From Hymenolepis diminuta (Eukaryota; Platyhelminthes; Cestoda; Cyclophyllidea; Hymenolepididae): DNA of 64,000 nucleotides. Under the pieces are notes generated by a model. That model made no database searches and was not told where the DNA came from. It saw only the letters and a program-made list of their open reading frames with translations. Positions 40,201 to 55,200 of this stretch are shown here, in pieces. The first letter of the stretch is position 1. The number at the start of each line of letters is the position of its first letter. Position numbers and translations under genes: made by a program. Location: contig CAADRB010000021.1 in NCBI GenBank assembly GCA_900708905.1, positions 2,181,898-2,245,897 on the forward strand. The letters run 5' to 3'.

Positions 40201-43200
40201 TCATCTTTGTAGCATTCTTTTTACATTAACTGAACATCTAATTAATTTCCTTTTAAAGTGGAATTTTAATTGCAACACTTCTTTAGATTGTAATTCGAGA
40301 CGTCCATATCTGAGAATGGTATGAATAACAGTTTCCCCAAATTACCTTTGGACAGTAGATCTTGCAGTTTTCCTAATATGCCCTTCATTTTCTCCTGAAG
40401 GTGTTGAACCTTAATGTTTGTGCCATGTTAACATTATTATACACCACCTATTAACTGTAATCTAGAAGTAGACATAAAGATTCCGAAAACCCTGATACTA
40501 CAGGTTTGAAATGTTGCATTACATTGTTAATTTTACAAGCTAAAAGGTGTGAGTAGATACCGACGTCGAATAAATACAGACAGATGCCTTAACAGGGTGG
40601 CCAGCCATAGTTTTAGCCTGTGTTCAGGAGTGGGCGCATGAACGTCGCATTATCTTCCAAATTCTTCGAAATCACTCTCTTTCAATCTTTAAACTTCCCA
40701 GTTTTTCAAGAAGCAATGACGTTTTCATCCTTGGATATCAATTATTGATGCAAATTTTAAAAACAGTGTAGTATTTAAGAAATAAAAAGACATTCGCATT
40801 ATATTTTGTCTATTGACAGACGTAAATTATTTTGGGTAACTAAGTCAGATCAAATTTGACAGATATGGGAATCGAAACTCCAAAACCGTTTAATAATTAC
40901 GCTATCTAGAGCAGAGCTGAGCGACCTTCTAGAAGGAAACGTCAAAATCTGAAGTCGGAACATAGCCATTAATAACTCTGTATTTCAATCGTATTTTCCT
41001 GCCAGGAAAAAGTAAGGAATTATCCTAGTCTCGTCCGATTAGTTTTACATCTAGCATTACAGTTTTGAACTAGCCGAGAACTTTAATGCCTTAATATATT
41101 TAATTTAAAACGATAACTACTTAAAGGTAGTTCTTTAAATAGATTGACAATGAAGTTGTAAAATTTGTTCAAAAGTATGAGAAATCATTTCTTTTCTTGA
41201 AAATATTTGAGTCTGCGACCCTCCAGTACTTAGCGCTGTGGGAATGTATGCTTTGCCGTTAAAGAAAATAAATCACAAATATTTAATAAATATATTTAAA
41301 ATATATTATTTAAAATCTAAGTTTATTATTACTTATTAATGCCACATGCATGCTTGATGATCTTCCATGCGTGTACTGAAACGAATGGCTTTAAATAATA
41401 CCCGCATACAATATTTCAGCAAAATTAACTCACAACAAATTTAAAAATGCGGCTATTTTAAACAAAGCAAGAGTTAAAATATTATGCAAGATTTAAAAGT
41501 GGCATTTAAAAATAAGCTAAAAAGCCCGAATTGTATTCCTTTGCAGAAAATGCTAGTTGTAATATGCATGTAGACAATTTAAAAATATTGCAAAAGTTTA
41601 TATTTGATAGAAATGATTGACAAAGTTAAATAAAATCATTTATTTAATTTAATTATGCACTGACCTATTATTTAAAATCTTTGTAAGCATAATAAATTCA
41701 TGCTTTTTTATTTTGATTAAACATAATGTGTGAAGTGTAAGATTTTCTTTCGTTTTTTATCATTCTTCTAGACTCCTGTTTTTTAGTGTTTAAACCGTAA
41801 AATTTTTCTCGTAATTTCCTAAGTTCATTGTAAATTTTTCCTAATTATTGCTAAAAATTGCACTAGAGGTAAATGGACAAACAATCAATAAACCAATTAA
41901 TTCATACTCCTTAACTCATTATATAAAATGTCATTGAATTATTATAAAGACCATGTTTTATATTTGACAAGTCAAATTATTCACTGATTTGCTGTGGATT
42001 GTGGAAGTAAAACTCTCCCAAACTTCCGGAGACTTCATCAAGTTTGAAAAGCAATGAAGTCTGCACACTGGATGTGTCTCGTATGAGAGTATATCGACAG
42101 ATGTTAGAATTGCAACATTAAGTGCTTAGGTGTATATGAGTAAAACTCATTGAGCAGGTAGCAGACAAATTAAGGTAATAGAGTATAATAAAGAAAATTG
42201 AATAGGTTGACAACTTACTTAGATTAGCCAAATATAAATGTCATAAAAAGCTCAAAATTTCAATTTTTTTTCCAAATCTTAGAAATTTGAATTTACAACA
42301 TGATCAGGTTATTTGCAAAATATCTGCAATCGCTGGAACCTGTGCATATTTGACAATTATCTGAGAAAAATTGTAAATGGTTAAATTTTTGTGTGCCCTT
42401 TCACTTTCATGGCTCGTGAGATTTGATCATCAAAAGTTATTTTCAATTTTTTATCTTTTTTGATAAAATATTAAAACAGAAGACAAACTAGAAACGCTTT
42501 GGCTAACTCATAGGGATCAGTTAACCGCTAGATTAGCTCGCCTTGGGATTTATGATCGATTAATTCGGGTACTGACCAAGAAATAGATTCATAAGTTAAA
42601 TATTTTTTTCAAAATTAAACGTAAAATTAATTTAAAACCTCTAATAATGCAAAATACCTTACATTTATCTATCGTGAGAGAGCTTTGGATAATAAGAGAT
42701 GATAAACTAGCCAAATAAGATATCAATGAAATATGATATTTCGGATTTTCGGATCCACATTTTTGGCTTTCACTTGACAATTAGTATTTCAGAATTATTG
42801 CTACTTATTGTTTCATGATCTAATCTTCCGAATTGAAAATTTGATAACTTATGCCTCCGGTTCCCAGTAAATTCATATTCAGAACTTATTTATCATTTTG
42901 ATGATCTGAGCTTTAGATCGTGCAATTTAGACAATTTCATTTTCTAATGATTATGAAAGCTGGATAATATGAGGGAACATAACACAGTGCATTCAAGCTC
43001 TAACAATGAAAGTATACATTTTGTCAATAAAATAAGAACATTTACTAATGTTTAAATCAACACCACCATTTAAATTGTCTTAACAAAGTATGAATATCAC
43101 TTTTTATTGCTAGTTGGAGTATCTACATTAATGGATTTCTTACTGGAACTCTACAGAGAACCACTTATTCATCTACCTTATTTGGAAGGAGGGCTGAATG

Positions 43201-46200
43201 CGTTTACTTGTCAGACATAAATTAAACGTCTGTTTGATGGAGGTCATTTGATTTAATTTAATAGGTCCCAACAATTGCCTGAATAAGCATAATAGAGTTC
43301 AACATTTAAGACTCGGTAGGAAAAAAACAATGTAATGTCGCTCCTATAGGGAGCGTGCAAATTTACTGAAAATTTCCCCATCTTTATCTTTGTTTCACAC
43401 TTTTCTTGGTGAAAGTTTCACGGACAGGAATCCAAGAGACCACTGTAAATTTGATGAGTGGTCACCTCCTTTTTTAACGCTATTCTTTAGTACCACATGA
43501 CCTTTACCAAAACAGGGCTTCTTCCAAGTAAAAAATTTCAAGATCGCGTAGAGTCAATATTAAGCTCTTTTGACAATGAAGACAACAATTGGTGACGCAG
43601 TTACATAGTCATGTGATGGATTTGAATTTTTTGTCGGCGGAAAAGTGGAAAGAGGTGGAGTTGGGAGAAAAAATGAGACAGGGATTAATCATTGTTGTTT
43701 TAAATGACTGGTTTTCAGGTAGTATTATCTTAAACTGATCATTTTTTTATTTCATAAAGTAACTCTTTTATATTTTCAAATAATCAGAATAATCTTTCAT
43801 GTGTTTGTAGATAACTAAAGCCGAAATTAAAGAGTATGATAGGAAAAATGGTAATCTGTTATGTGATTGGAAAATATATAACTTACTTATTCAATTGATA
43901 TTCGTTGTAATAGTCTCTGTTGTTTTAATGTCAAGTAAAGTAAAATAAAGTAGTACCTTCCTTCTATTCATTCCATTATTATGAAATCTTGTTAGCTTTC
44001 ATTAAGTAACGGCTCTATAACTCTAAAGATCGGAGTTTTGCCTTTAATCAAACGTATTTGCTCGGGATAAAGAGAATGCAACGCTCCAGAAGATCGGCAG
44101 TATTAAACCTCTCTAGCTTTTACCAGGTAATAAAGAGCTAACGTTTAAAACTTGTACCTACTTACTTTCTCCAAGAGAACCCTCTAAACAAATCTTAGTG
44201 AAAGGCATTTTTACGGTCAAAGCAGCCGGAATCGTATGTGTAATCAAGAATAAATCTTGGTTTAGAGCCTATCTCCTCCATTTAGTGAATATGATATTTA
44301 AATATGTCAACCTCTTTTCCAAATCGTACCTTTGGCTGATATTAAACACAGTCCTATGCAATTATACATTTGGCTACCTGATTGCTTTCATTTTCTACTG
44401 TGTTTGCCATTTTTAAAGAAAAAACATAATGAAAATTTAAAATATCAATGCGGACTACAAAAAGGTCATATAAACATTTACCAAAAATAAATTTTTGAAA
44501 TTTCATACCTTTAAAAATTTTATGAAATTGCTTCGTTTTGGATTTCATTTATTTCCCGTGGAAGGAAACATACAAATTCGAAGGCTTCTAACCTCAACCA
44601 TTTGTCTTCTTTGTCAATTTCCCTCCTTTCTGGAATTAGAAGTATTTTAATATGATTTATTAAGTAAATTTTAATATAAATTAAATTTTTCTGTAGGGTG
44701 AAAATGTTTTAGCCTCTGCATTGCCAGGTCAATACATGAAGGAAACGGAAAAGGCGCGAAAATACAAATCGTAAGCCGATTTAGATTTAAAATTTTCATT
44801 ACACCGTAAATACAGTCTATCAAATATTTTTTCTAACTTGATTTAGAAATATTTTTTCAAGTAAAAAAATAAATACATTTTAAACAATCTCCTTTTAAAT
44901 TATGTTAATTTATAAAAATACAAAATAACAACAAATTTTTATATTATTTCAATGACTATCATTTAGATTACTTTCAATTGTTTAATAACAATTGAAATTT
45001 ATCATGTTTGGTAAATATTTTCGGAAGATCGTACCGGAAGTTACCTAATTTTAATTATTGAGTGTGTGACTTTTATCTATTCCTTCTCGTCTTCAGAGAT
45101 TTCGAAAAGAAAATTAAAGGTTTGGACGCACAACAAGCTCAACTTGCTGACCAAAGGAAGAAGAAGGAAGAAGAATTGCGTTCGGTGCTTTCCAACAATG
45201 AAAGCATAAAAAAGTTAGTAAATTTTTATATATTCTTTTTAAAATTAAAATGACGTCCAGAAGATAGCGCATTTACCAATAATGCGACAGTATTTCCGAG
45301 TAAAGCTACTTTATAATCTGACTGATATCTATTGATCTTAGAAGCAAATAGAAAGCAACTATCTTTTACAAATTAGAAGAACCAGAATTGAGATGCACAA
45401 GCAGTGTATTAGTGGGAAATGGAGTAAAGATGGTAAGATGCATTACACGCCTAAACTGATAATGTGACGGTAGAGCTGTGTGAAAAGTCTGAATGCGGCA
45501 TTCTTAAGGAGGCTGTCCGATATTGCGGCCTTTGTTTTTGATGGGCAGCCGACAATTAAGGTGGAGCAATAAGCAAGTAGGTGCGCAATACGCAGAGACC
45601 GAACAGACCTATGAAACAGAGTGCACAGGTACTTCACGTCTTTCCTTGGCTTATATTTTGACGAATGACGAACCCTCTGATGTATGTGTTTTTTCATATG
45701 AGTTTAAAATTTAGTTATTCCCTTTTTATCAAGAATAACTTGGTATAGTGCATAATAGTTTTCAAGACTACGTCATCTATTTATTAAAGCTTGTAATTTG
45801 AAACGAATAGGCAATATCGTGTGCGGATTATTTCACTAATCCATTATCCAAAACAAATTAAACCAACAGAAGATTGAAGTACACGAACTGAGTATTTCCT
45901 TTCAGAATGCTAGAAAAATTGGAAAAATGACATTGATTTTATCAATCAGTGAATAAATGAAAGATGATACAAAAGAATTTTCTCTTTAAGAAGACCAAAA
46001 TCAATATGATCAGGGGTACAACCCCCAATTAAAATTATAAAAGTGATTTCCAATACCCATTCTGTGTTGGCAATCGAAATCATAGGGCCTCTCTCGTGAA
46101 GATTTTTCCTGGTCAGAATTAACAAGTGAGGTTTTGCATATCGCTAACCGAGTGTGCAGCGATGGACATCTAAACTCGTTATCATTTTAATAGAATTGAA

Positions 46201-49200
46201 TATGTTGGAATTTATTGAAACAGTTAAAGAAACAACTTCGACAAAATTCACTTATCCGTTACATTTTTATAGATTTATCATCAAAACTGATGAGAATTTT
46301 TGGAATTTGCAGAAAAGATAAAGGGCTACAAGTTAGGGAGATTGATAAAAATTTTCGGTGGACTCAGAAGAAACTCACAAATTTCAGCTCTCATGCGCTG
46401 GAATAACAATTATTGAAATTCTACGTCTACAACTGAATTAGTAATACCACCAGCAAATAACCAATCGGCATAATTATTGGCTAACGAGTCAACCAATCAT
46501 TTATAATATATCCTATCCTTTATTAATAGAGTTGTTTTCTTAAAAATAAAGTAATCGTCATCTTGAGCTACTAGTTATTCGAATCTCACAGTACAAAATC
46601 ACTCAGATGGAACTTTTTATAGTCGTTATATTTTTAATCACACTCAAAGGAACTTTATTTCACATTATAAATGTTCGCTTTAGTGAAATTGCAAAGAAGG
46701 AAGAGATGATCAAAGAAAACAAGGAGAAAGTAGAAGATCGTCTTCAAGATCTAGCAAACTTGCAAGACCTTGAAATGACTGCACGCACAGAAAAGTAAGT
46801 AACCTATATATACATATATTAATATATCACGCATATGCCTGATAAGATATAATGAATAAAAGGGGCATGAAGAGTCCATCAACAATCTGGGTCTGATATT
46901 CCTATGAAGATTAGAGCGTCTGCAAAATCTGACGCAAAATCAGACGGCATATGAGTAGGGATGGCTTTTTCCTGATTTTAACGTCCCAATATATTTTTCT
47001 ACATGACTTTATAGAAGAAAAATGCTCTGTTTCACTATTACTTCGCTCTATGCATCTACATTAAGCGTCTCTAATCTCCGGTATAACAATCTAAAGTAAT
47101 TAAGTCAAATTTTAGAAAAAGCACAAAATCGTCAATTTGTACATTGATATGTATGAGTTCACTTGCAGTGATCAACTGAAGGACCACAATTGCTGGGATC
47201 GTAGAGGTACCCTGATTAACACAAAATTGCGTGCTACCATCTACATTTGAAATTGCGATCATAATAACGCTTGAAAAGAGTCGTCATACACAATTGCAGA
47301 ATTTATCTTTTTTGCAGAATCATTATGAAATTGATGGATTAAGAGCTGTTGGTCATCAAATCAAAGGACCCCGAGGCTCTGACGACTTTTGAAGTGAGCC
47401 CATATATACCGATGTTGTAGCTTGGTGCAGACTAGATATTAACAGCATGATACGTCACCTAGCAGCATAATATCGATTTTCACTGTTATTTCTTGTCTGA
47501 TAAATTATCACCAGTTAAAATTAGGATACATCGGCACTTTCATTAGGCCTGATGATATGAATACGTAGGCAACGAGAATAAAAGTTGATAGTTGATATTC
47601 AAAACTATAGCAAAAAATATCCAGACAAGCGATATTACATCCTTAAGTGCTCTTTTCGTATATTTATATATCGCTTTCGCAGTTTAATGGCATTTTTTCA
47701 TTCCATATCATTTGTTCTTCCAAATTCTGGAGTATGATTGGTTTTTCACCTCAACAGTAGATATTCTATGACTGTTTTTTCTATTGTATGAAAATCTGGT
47801 TAATCCGATTAAGCAAATGAGTTCTGATGGACGAATTTGTAATACTTTACCCTTTCAGAAATTGTGGGTTATTCTTTAATCCCAAAGGAAATTTTGAACG
47901 CTCTAGATTTTTAAAATACGATCCGTAATGGAAAGACATGCTCAGAAATGGTTCCTTTCTATTTTCTGTTACAAAACCAAAGTCCGATTCTTCGAGGCTT
48001 AGATCCTAATTAGGTTTATTCAACTTCCTGACTTTACCTCTCAGATCATATATATACATATTATTCATATGTAATTATTTAAATATTTATCTTACAAAAT
48101 TTATTATGGACGTTAGATTCCATTTTGGGTTAATAGCTTTTCTAAGATTTTCATAGCGCTGTTTAACTACAAAGGTCTATTTTGTCCCCCAATCGTTATT
48201 GTCTTTAATCCACAGCACCGTACAAATTCGATCTCGATTTTTCTAATTGCTTCGACTATTAAAACACATTCTCACTTAGCTGAGAGAATCACGCAAATGC
48301 AAATATTTACCAAAAGTCAAAGACATTTGAACTATTTTGATTTTGCTCTTCTACTCGAATTTCTGAAGACTTGTTTTTTCCTTCGTCCCGTTTAGAGCCA
48401 AATTAGTTCAGAAATTCGACTTCTTTGTTTCGGAGAAAAAAGAATTGCAACAGGAGCAGACCAAATTGAAATGGGAGAGGGATAACTATTTGAAACAACT
48501 GAAAAATTCTCAAGTCTTATTGGAGACCGCGGTTGACAGTGTGAAGGTATGCGAAGCATTTCTTAAATATTTAACAATTTTAACGAAATTTGACCAAATT
48601 AACCCCAAATATTATTAACTTTCAGAACGCCACAGCGGGATTTGAGAAAGCTAAAGCCCGTTTCGCAGTTGCTCCAAAATATGATGAAAATCTTCTAATT
48701 CGCAAAGAAAAACTGACTGTTCTCAATAACGACCTTCACGATAGAATTGCTGAAGAGGTAGGCAATTGTTTTAATTGTTGCAGTAGTTTACGTACTTACT
48801 AATCTTCATTTCATTTGACTGGGATCAATTTAAGTCCTGATTGACAATTTTTAATTAAATTTGGGTTTGAAATAATGTGGCTTTAACTTATATTTCTGGT
48901 TTTCAGAAGAGATTGTAAATAACTTATTTTCGTTCATCCTTTGTCTTATTTAAGCGTAATTGTTTTGGAGCATATATTTTCTTTTTATTAAATTATGATG
49001 TATGTAGTCTGTTGTCGAGAACTACACTCATCTTCAAACTATCTAACCAAATTGGACATCACTTTCGCTTTCAATAAAAATTTGCCCTGTTTCTTTTTAC
49101 AAATAGGTGGATAGCAATAAATTAATAATATATGATTTTCTGGTTGGATGTATTACTTATTAAAATGGTGTCCTTCTCTTTAATTTGAATGGTTTATTCG

Positions 49201-52200
49201 AAAGTTTCAAACCCAGTTTTGATAACTAACATTTATTAACTGAGTTTAACTATTGTTACTACCTATTAGGAAAGCATATAAAGTGACCTGAGAATTAAGT
49301 TGTGTAGGCATTCATTAAGACATGCAATCAAATTGTAACATTGAAGTATGAATTAATGATGTGTCAGTGGGGCGGTGGTCAAATTTGTTGCTCAGTAATG
49401 ATGATGAATCATGAAGTTTAAATTTTGGAACATGAAATACCCATTAAGAAGATATTATTCACCTCGAATCCAAAAAAATCAGTGCAGTAAGACTCTTTGA
49501 CAGCCCGACTTTACTCTCAAAACCTTCCGATCACCTTCCCTTATTTTTTGGACTTTATGTTATTTAATATTGGTTGTTTTTGCAGAAATGAAAAATTGTA
49601 TACTTTTTCTTGATGCGAGTTACAATAATATATAGTCTTACTGGTGAATTCAAATTTTCATTCAACGGAAAAATCCAGTTAGCTGAAAACATCATCTGAT
49701 AGACTGAAATGTCCTATTTTTGTCCCATTGACATTATTAACCAATCTGTTATTTCAAAAAATTTTGTGCTTTTGCACTTTCTTAGCTTAAACTTAAATAG
49801 GTCACTACTTTGACTCTATTTAGCTCTCAAACCCATTTTCCAACACTAATGGATCCTCTCTGACGAGGAACTCAAATTCCACTTTCTCATTATTGGTTAA
49901 ACTTAACTATCACGGTTGGGCATTTCACACAGATGGGGAGCAAATTCGTAATTTGAAAGGCTCTCAGCAACTTCAAAAATTTGTGTTCTCACACAAAAAT
50001 GGTCACTGGTGTCTAAAAACAAGGGTCAAAATTGACAGTTTATTTCAGAATCTTTAATTTATGTTAATTTCCTTCATATAAACTTAGTGAAGTGGCCAAT
50101 AGCACCTATCTGATCTGCTTATTCAATTATTTGAAGGATTCCTTGTAGACATTTCTCAAAGTTATTTCTTGAATAACGTATTAATATAAACAATTAAATG
50201 CGAAAATAATTTTGCGTTTAAATTGAGCGCAATTGCTTCATTTACCACCCACGTGGTAAAATCTCAGTTTTGAAGTGTCGAGTATCTATTTTCTCGCCTC
50301 TCTCGCGGTGACTCAATTTTTACCTGCAACATTCCATACACGTTGAGTCTAAGACACATAGCGCAAACACAAGGCTCTTGCACTCTCTCCCTCCTGTTCT
50401 CCGTCCACCTCCTTCATTACTGTTTCTACTTTCTCTTCCCTAAACTTCGTTTGTTTCCTCTGTCTAACACTTTCGAATTTTGATCGTCGCTGTTCTGTGC
50501 ATGCCTGTTCACTCTCGACTGCGCATTTTTAATGTGGGAACTGTGGTTGTTATCAGTAGCTTAGCTGTTAGCTCTTACATTTTGTTATGAACGGATATCA
50601 TCAAAATGGTCAGTTTAAAGTACTCCGCAATAGCACCAAAATTCATTTTTTCACTTTTTGCTCCATTTTCTTTTTACTAATGAAAACTAATCATAGCAAA
50701 CTTTGTTTATCGATGTGGGGAGAATTTTTTGTCGAATTACTTGTTGTCCTACGACAATGCTTGATGAAAGTTAGCGTTCGTAGTATTTTTCACATGATTA
50801 ATGCTTTCTGTCTGGTATGAAAGGATTGGATATTATTTTCCTCAGACATTGTGATCCCTTGCTTCATTTTCTACTTAAGTGAAAAATAAGTTGCACAAAG
50901 CCTATTCTTATTCAAATGTGAATGTTAGCGGTAGGTCAAAATTAAAAGATAAAATTAATTATTAAAAATATGACCTCGAATGGTAGGACCGATCTTCCAC
51001 TGATCATTAGTTCTGGACTTAATAGAACTAAATTATAACAGAAACCAGAAAAGGAAATTTAGATAGTTGGAATTTGAATATTAGGAAATGCAGCAGTGGA
51101 CTATGTCCATTGGGTAAAAGTGTATAATTAACTTTGAAGGGAAGAAGAAGGGGGAGTGCATTTATGCGGAGCGTGCAATGGCACGACTGACGTAGATAGA
51201 TTTGAATCCACATCAGCACACGACAGTTTCATCTTGATGGAGGTGATAATGATAATGTTACGTTGATTATGATCTTTTAAACAATAGACTGCGAATGCAA
51301 ATCCCTTTCAAAGTGTCAATATTTACTTGTCATTGGCTATCAAGAAATTAACCGAATGTGCCGCTAGAGCTTAACATATCATATTTATCCTCGATATTTA
51401 TTTCAAGAGAATAAAAACTCAATTTAATCTCCTATCAGTTGCATTTTTGTTGCCATTTTGCATTTTTCAAAGCAGGTGGTCAGTCATGTCCCTCTTAATG
51501 CCACCATGGCAATGTGATTTTAAAATTTAAATTCCGCATCTAATTTCCAAGGCCTCCTTTTTCGCACAAGAAAGGGGGAAAAATATTTTACTAAAAAACG
51601 GTAAACTTCCCATGGAATCTCTAGAATGACCAGGAGAAAATTTACAAATAGATGATATTTAATTATTTTGCTTTGTTTTAGCATAAAACACATTCTCTTA
51701 TATATACTTATTTTTAAATAAAATATAATATGTAATGATTTGGCGGTAAAAAACGCATATATATATATATATATATAGAGGAAATTTTCCATTTTGAAAT
51801 TCGTTTTGCGCGCATCTGCAAAAATTCCAGCTCAAACATTTAGACAAAATTTGTTATTTAATAAACTACTAGTGATTCTAGAATTCCCGAGAAAATATTC
51901 AAAGATGAGGAATACTCTTAGGAGTCGAAATTTTGGGTGGTTCTATTCCATATATTTCAAGCATTTTAGGATCTTCAGTCGTCCAGTCATATTTTCCGCT
52001 GACAGCACACGAACAAACAAATCTCTCTGTTTATTAAATTCTCTCCACATTGTTATATTAAGGGTTTGATACACATTACCTTATAGGGCATACTTCTCGC
52101 TAAACTAATAAATTTCTTCTTGAATACGAGTCGTAAGCTAACTAAAATGTTGGGGATCTGTTAGGTGGGATCAATGTATTTTAAATCATATACTTATGCT

Positions 52201-55200
52201 CACGTTTTGATTTTTCATGCTGTCTTTTCTTCGTGGTTAAATAATTGCCGCACAACGGCAACAAGCACATCTATAAAAGTTGGTTCCCGAAATATGAACC
52301 TGAAAATTTACATCTAGCAAACTAAAAGTCCAGCATGAAAAGAAGAAGATGACCTAAAACCACTCTTCTTATTTCTTATGCTGCTCGGTGTGCACTTTCA
52401 TATAATAACTTAAAATTCAAGATTTTTTAACTGGAAAAAATTTTTCCTAAATATAACCGTCATAACTAAATCAAAGCTGGAAAAGAATGTCGAAATGCAG
52501 AGGGGGTAATTATAAAGCCTAGCAGACCTCTCTCTTTATTATACAGGAATTTGAAAGCTATGCATCCTGTTTTCCTATCCGTATGTTATACACAATCTTT
52601 AAATAAATGAACTTATTACACCTCCCAATTGGAATACCAGTTGCAAAAGAGTAGCCAAATAGGAGATACATTCTGGTGATTTTTGACCCTAAGCTGCGTT
52701 TGACTTATTTTTACAAGCTGTGAATCTTAGGTCATACTAAATCTGAACTATGGCTCACCCAGTCGCGCAAATTCATTCAATAAGGATATACATTTCCATC
52801 TGCTTTCTAGAGCATTTGAAATCTCTTGTGAAATTGAGGATTCCGAATGAAATGAAAAAATGAAATTCTTTGCTATAGAAGACCCACATATGGCACAATT
52901 TTTACTCGGTGGCCTTCAAAGTTATATTTTATCTGAATGCTCTTAAAGTCCTCAATTACAGATATGTACTAATCGTACATTGACCTATGTTTAAATCCTG
53001 CTTTCAAGTTTGGACTCTCATGATTTTACTTTCCTCATCTCTTTGAAATAAATATTTTCATTCAGATCCACTGACTAAATACATATTTACATCAGAGGTA
53101 TTCGACATAATCTTCAACCGCCCAAAAAGGGTGTTTAAAAGTACTCAATGCGTTTGAGAACCTTGACTAAATTTATAATTTGACATAAAAGTAAACAATT
53201 TTTAAAAGCCCGTAAAATTGGTTGATCATGTGTATAATGTTCTAGCTGTCATGTAATGTTTCTTATATTTGCCCGTTAGGCGAAACAGGACAGCGATTAA
53301 GCTAGCTCTCGGTCTCTTATCAAATTTTCAAATTTAGATTAATTATTTAATAATACTACTACCGTACTACCTATTTTGGGTATGTAACGAACGGTGCCAA
53401 AGATTTCAAAGACACTCAGAAAATTGTTAACTTGAATCATTTATCAGGTATTACCAGTTGTCTACCTTTTATTTCATCCTGGGTATGACACATCCCTCGG
53501 ATTTTAGCCGTTTATCTACATTTTGAACCTACTCCACCAGGTAGTTAAATTTTCCGTTTTCTCATGAAGACTATTTTCCTAAATCCTAAATTGGTCTCTT
53601 TTTCCCTAAGTTTCATCTATATACGTTTGCTAATACCAGTGCTCTAAGTCGTTTGATCCTTTGATCATACTTGAGGTCGAGATTTCCTTCTTGGTTCCAC
53701 CCCTTAACTAAGTATGCCAAAAACATGAGTAAATTGTCGAATAGTTTATTAAATTTTAGTTGGACTCTTTCTTTCTTCTATGCTAAACAAAATACCTTCT
53801 ATTCAAAATTAAGTCTTAATTACGGACTTTAAGCTCTTCCTTTCTCTGTCTTTCTACAAAACCCCACATTTTCATTTAAAATTTTGTGTCATTCCCCCAC
53901 ATCCCCTGGGATTTAGACCTGTCAAAGTGCAATTTACCTTCCTCTTAGATCTGCGAGAGAAGGAAAATCGGCGAATACATTTAGCTCCGTGACGGCAATT
54001 CTTTTTAAGAAAAGGAGAAAAATAAATCTTTGATAGAATGTGACTTCATTAATCTCAATAAAGTCCACATATGTTACTAGTAGTAGCTCAGTAACAGCTG
54101 ACAGAGCGTACATACTGAAATTAAAACCTTATGTCTTTTCAAATAGCCAAATATTAAAAGCAGACTAAGTTATTAATAATTTGCTTATTGTGATATATTC
54201 TATGTAATAATAATTGCAAGTTTGCGTACATAGGTTTAACAAATCATTGGAAGTGACTTAATATAGTAGTAACAATTGTCAAGGATTACTCATCATAGAA
54301 GTTATGTAATATTTTTCAATTCAAATACTCACATGAGTACAATCAGGACAATTTCTCTTCTTGCACTCAAGGCCTATCCGCAGCATATCTGTCATGCAGT
54401 GATTGAGGTGATTTGCCTATCTAATTCATACGCAGATGCTTGGATCTCATGTACTCCCCAACTCCCAACCTTCGTTTTTTCTTCTCTCCCCCCTCGGATT
54501 TTCATGGCTTCTGCACAGAGAACCTTAGTCTACTTTTGACTCTTGGATTTCTAACTTTGGTGGTTGTCTATTATTAGTCAATAGTTGAAGTCCAACTCAA
54601 ATATTATGGTGGGCTTTACAATATTTTTCTTTAATAAACACTTGCCAGGAGCTTGATTTTATGCTTGTCTATTTACTTATATCTGGAACTGACGTATCAT
54701 CACTGCTTTATTACTTGCCAACCAAATGATTCTTTAATTTCTATATTTAAGCTGCATATAATCAGATATGCTTATTTAATAAAGAACAAAAAATGAGTTT
54801 TCACTTTGTCACGATTCTTCTCTCTTCATTCATCTGGTCCGAACAACTGCAGCCGTATCTTACACCGTAAAGATATCCCGATGGAAAATCAAATTTATAG
54901 CATATTAAATGAATGTCAACGACGGCGTTCAGATAGCTTATAATATTCTGATAGTTGGGGCTTTAAAATATATTTTATTAGATTTGAAAGAGTTTTAAAT
55001 AATAATGAAAATAATATCAAAATTTTGGGACTTAATGGCGAAAATTTGAAATTTCCAATTCATCTACTGTTTGTCAAGTCAATGTATTTATATTAAATCT
55101 GAAAATGAAGATCTTATAAGTGTAATTTAATTAACACAAAACAGTGATTTTTTCTGCTTCGAAATTTTGTTAAAAGGTGCAGCGTTGCTATTTTTGCGTC

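Noticed and set aside
43339..43355. Short near-palindrome cgctcc-tatag-ggagcg
   Set aside because: Isolated 6-bp stem in an intron with no terminator, element end or second copy attached; likely chance.
45443..45714. Opposing 84- and 63-codon frames in intron 6
   Set aside because: They overlap each other, lie between two well-placed exons, and show no family motif or usable splice signals.
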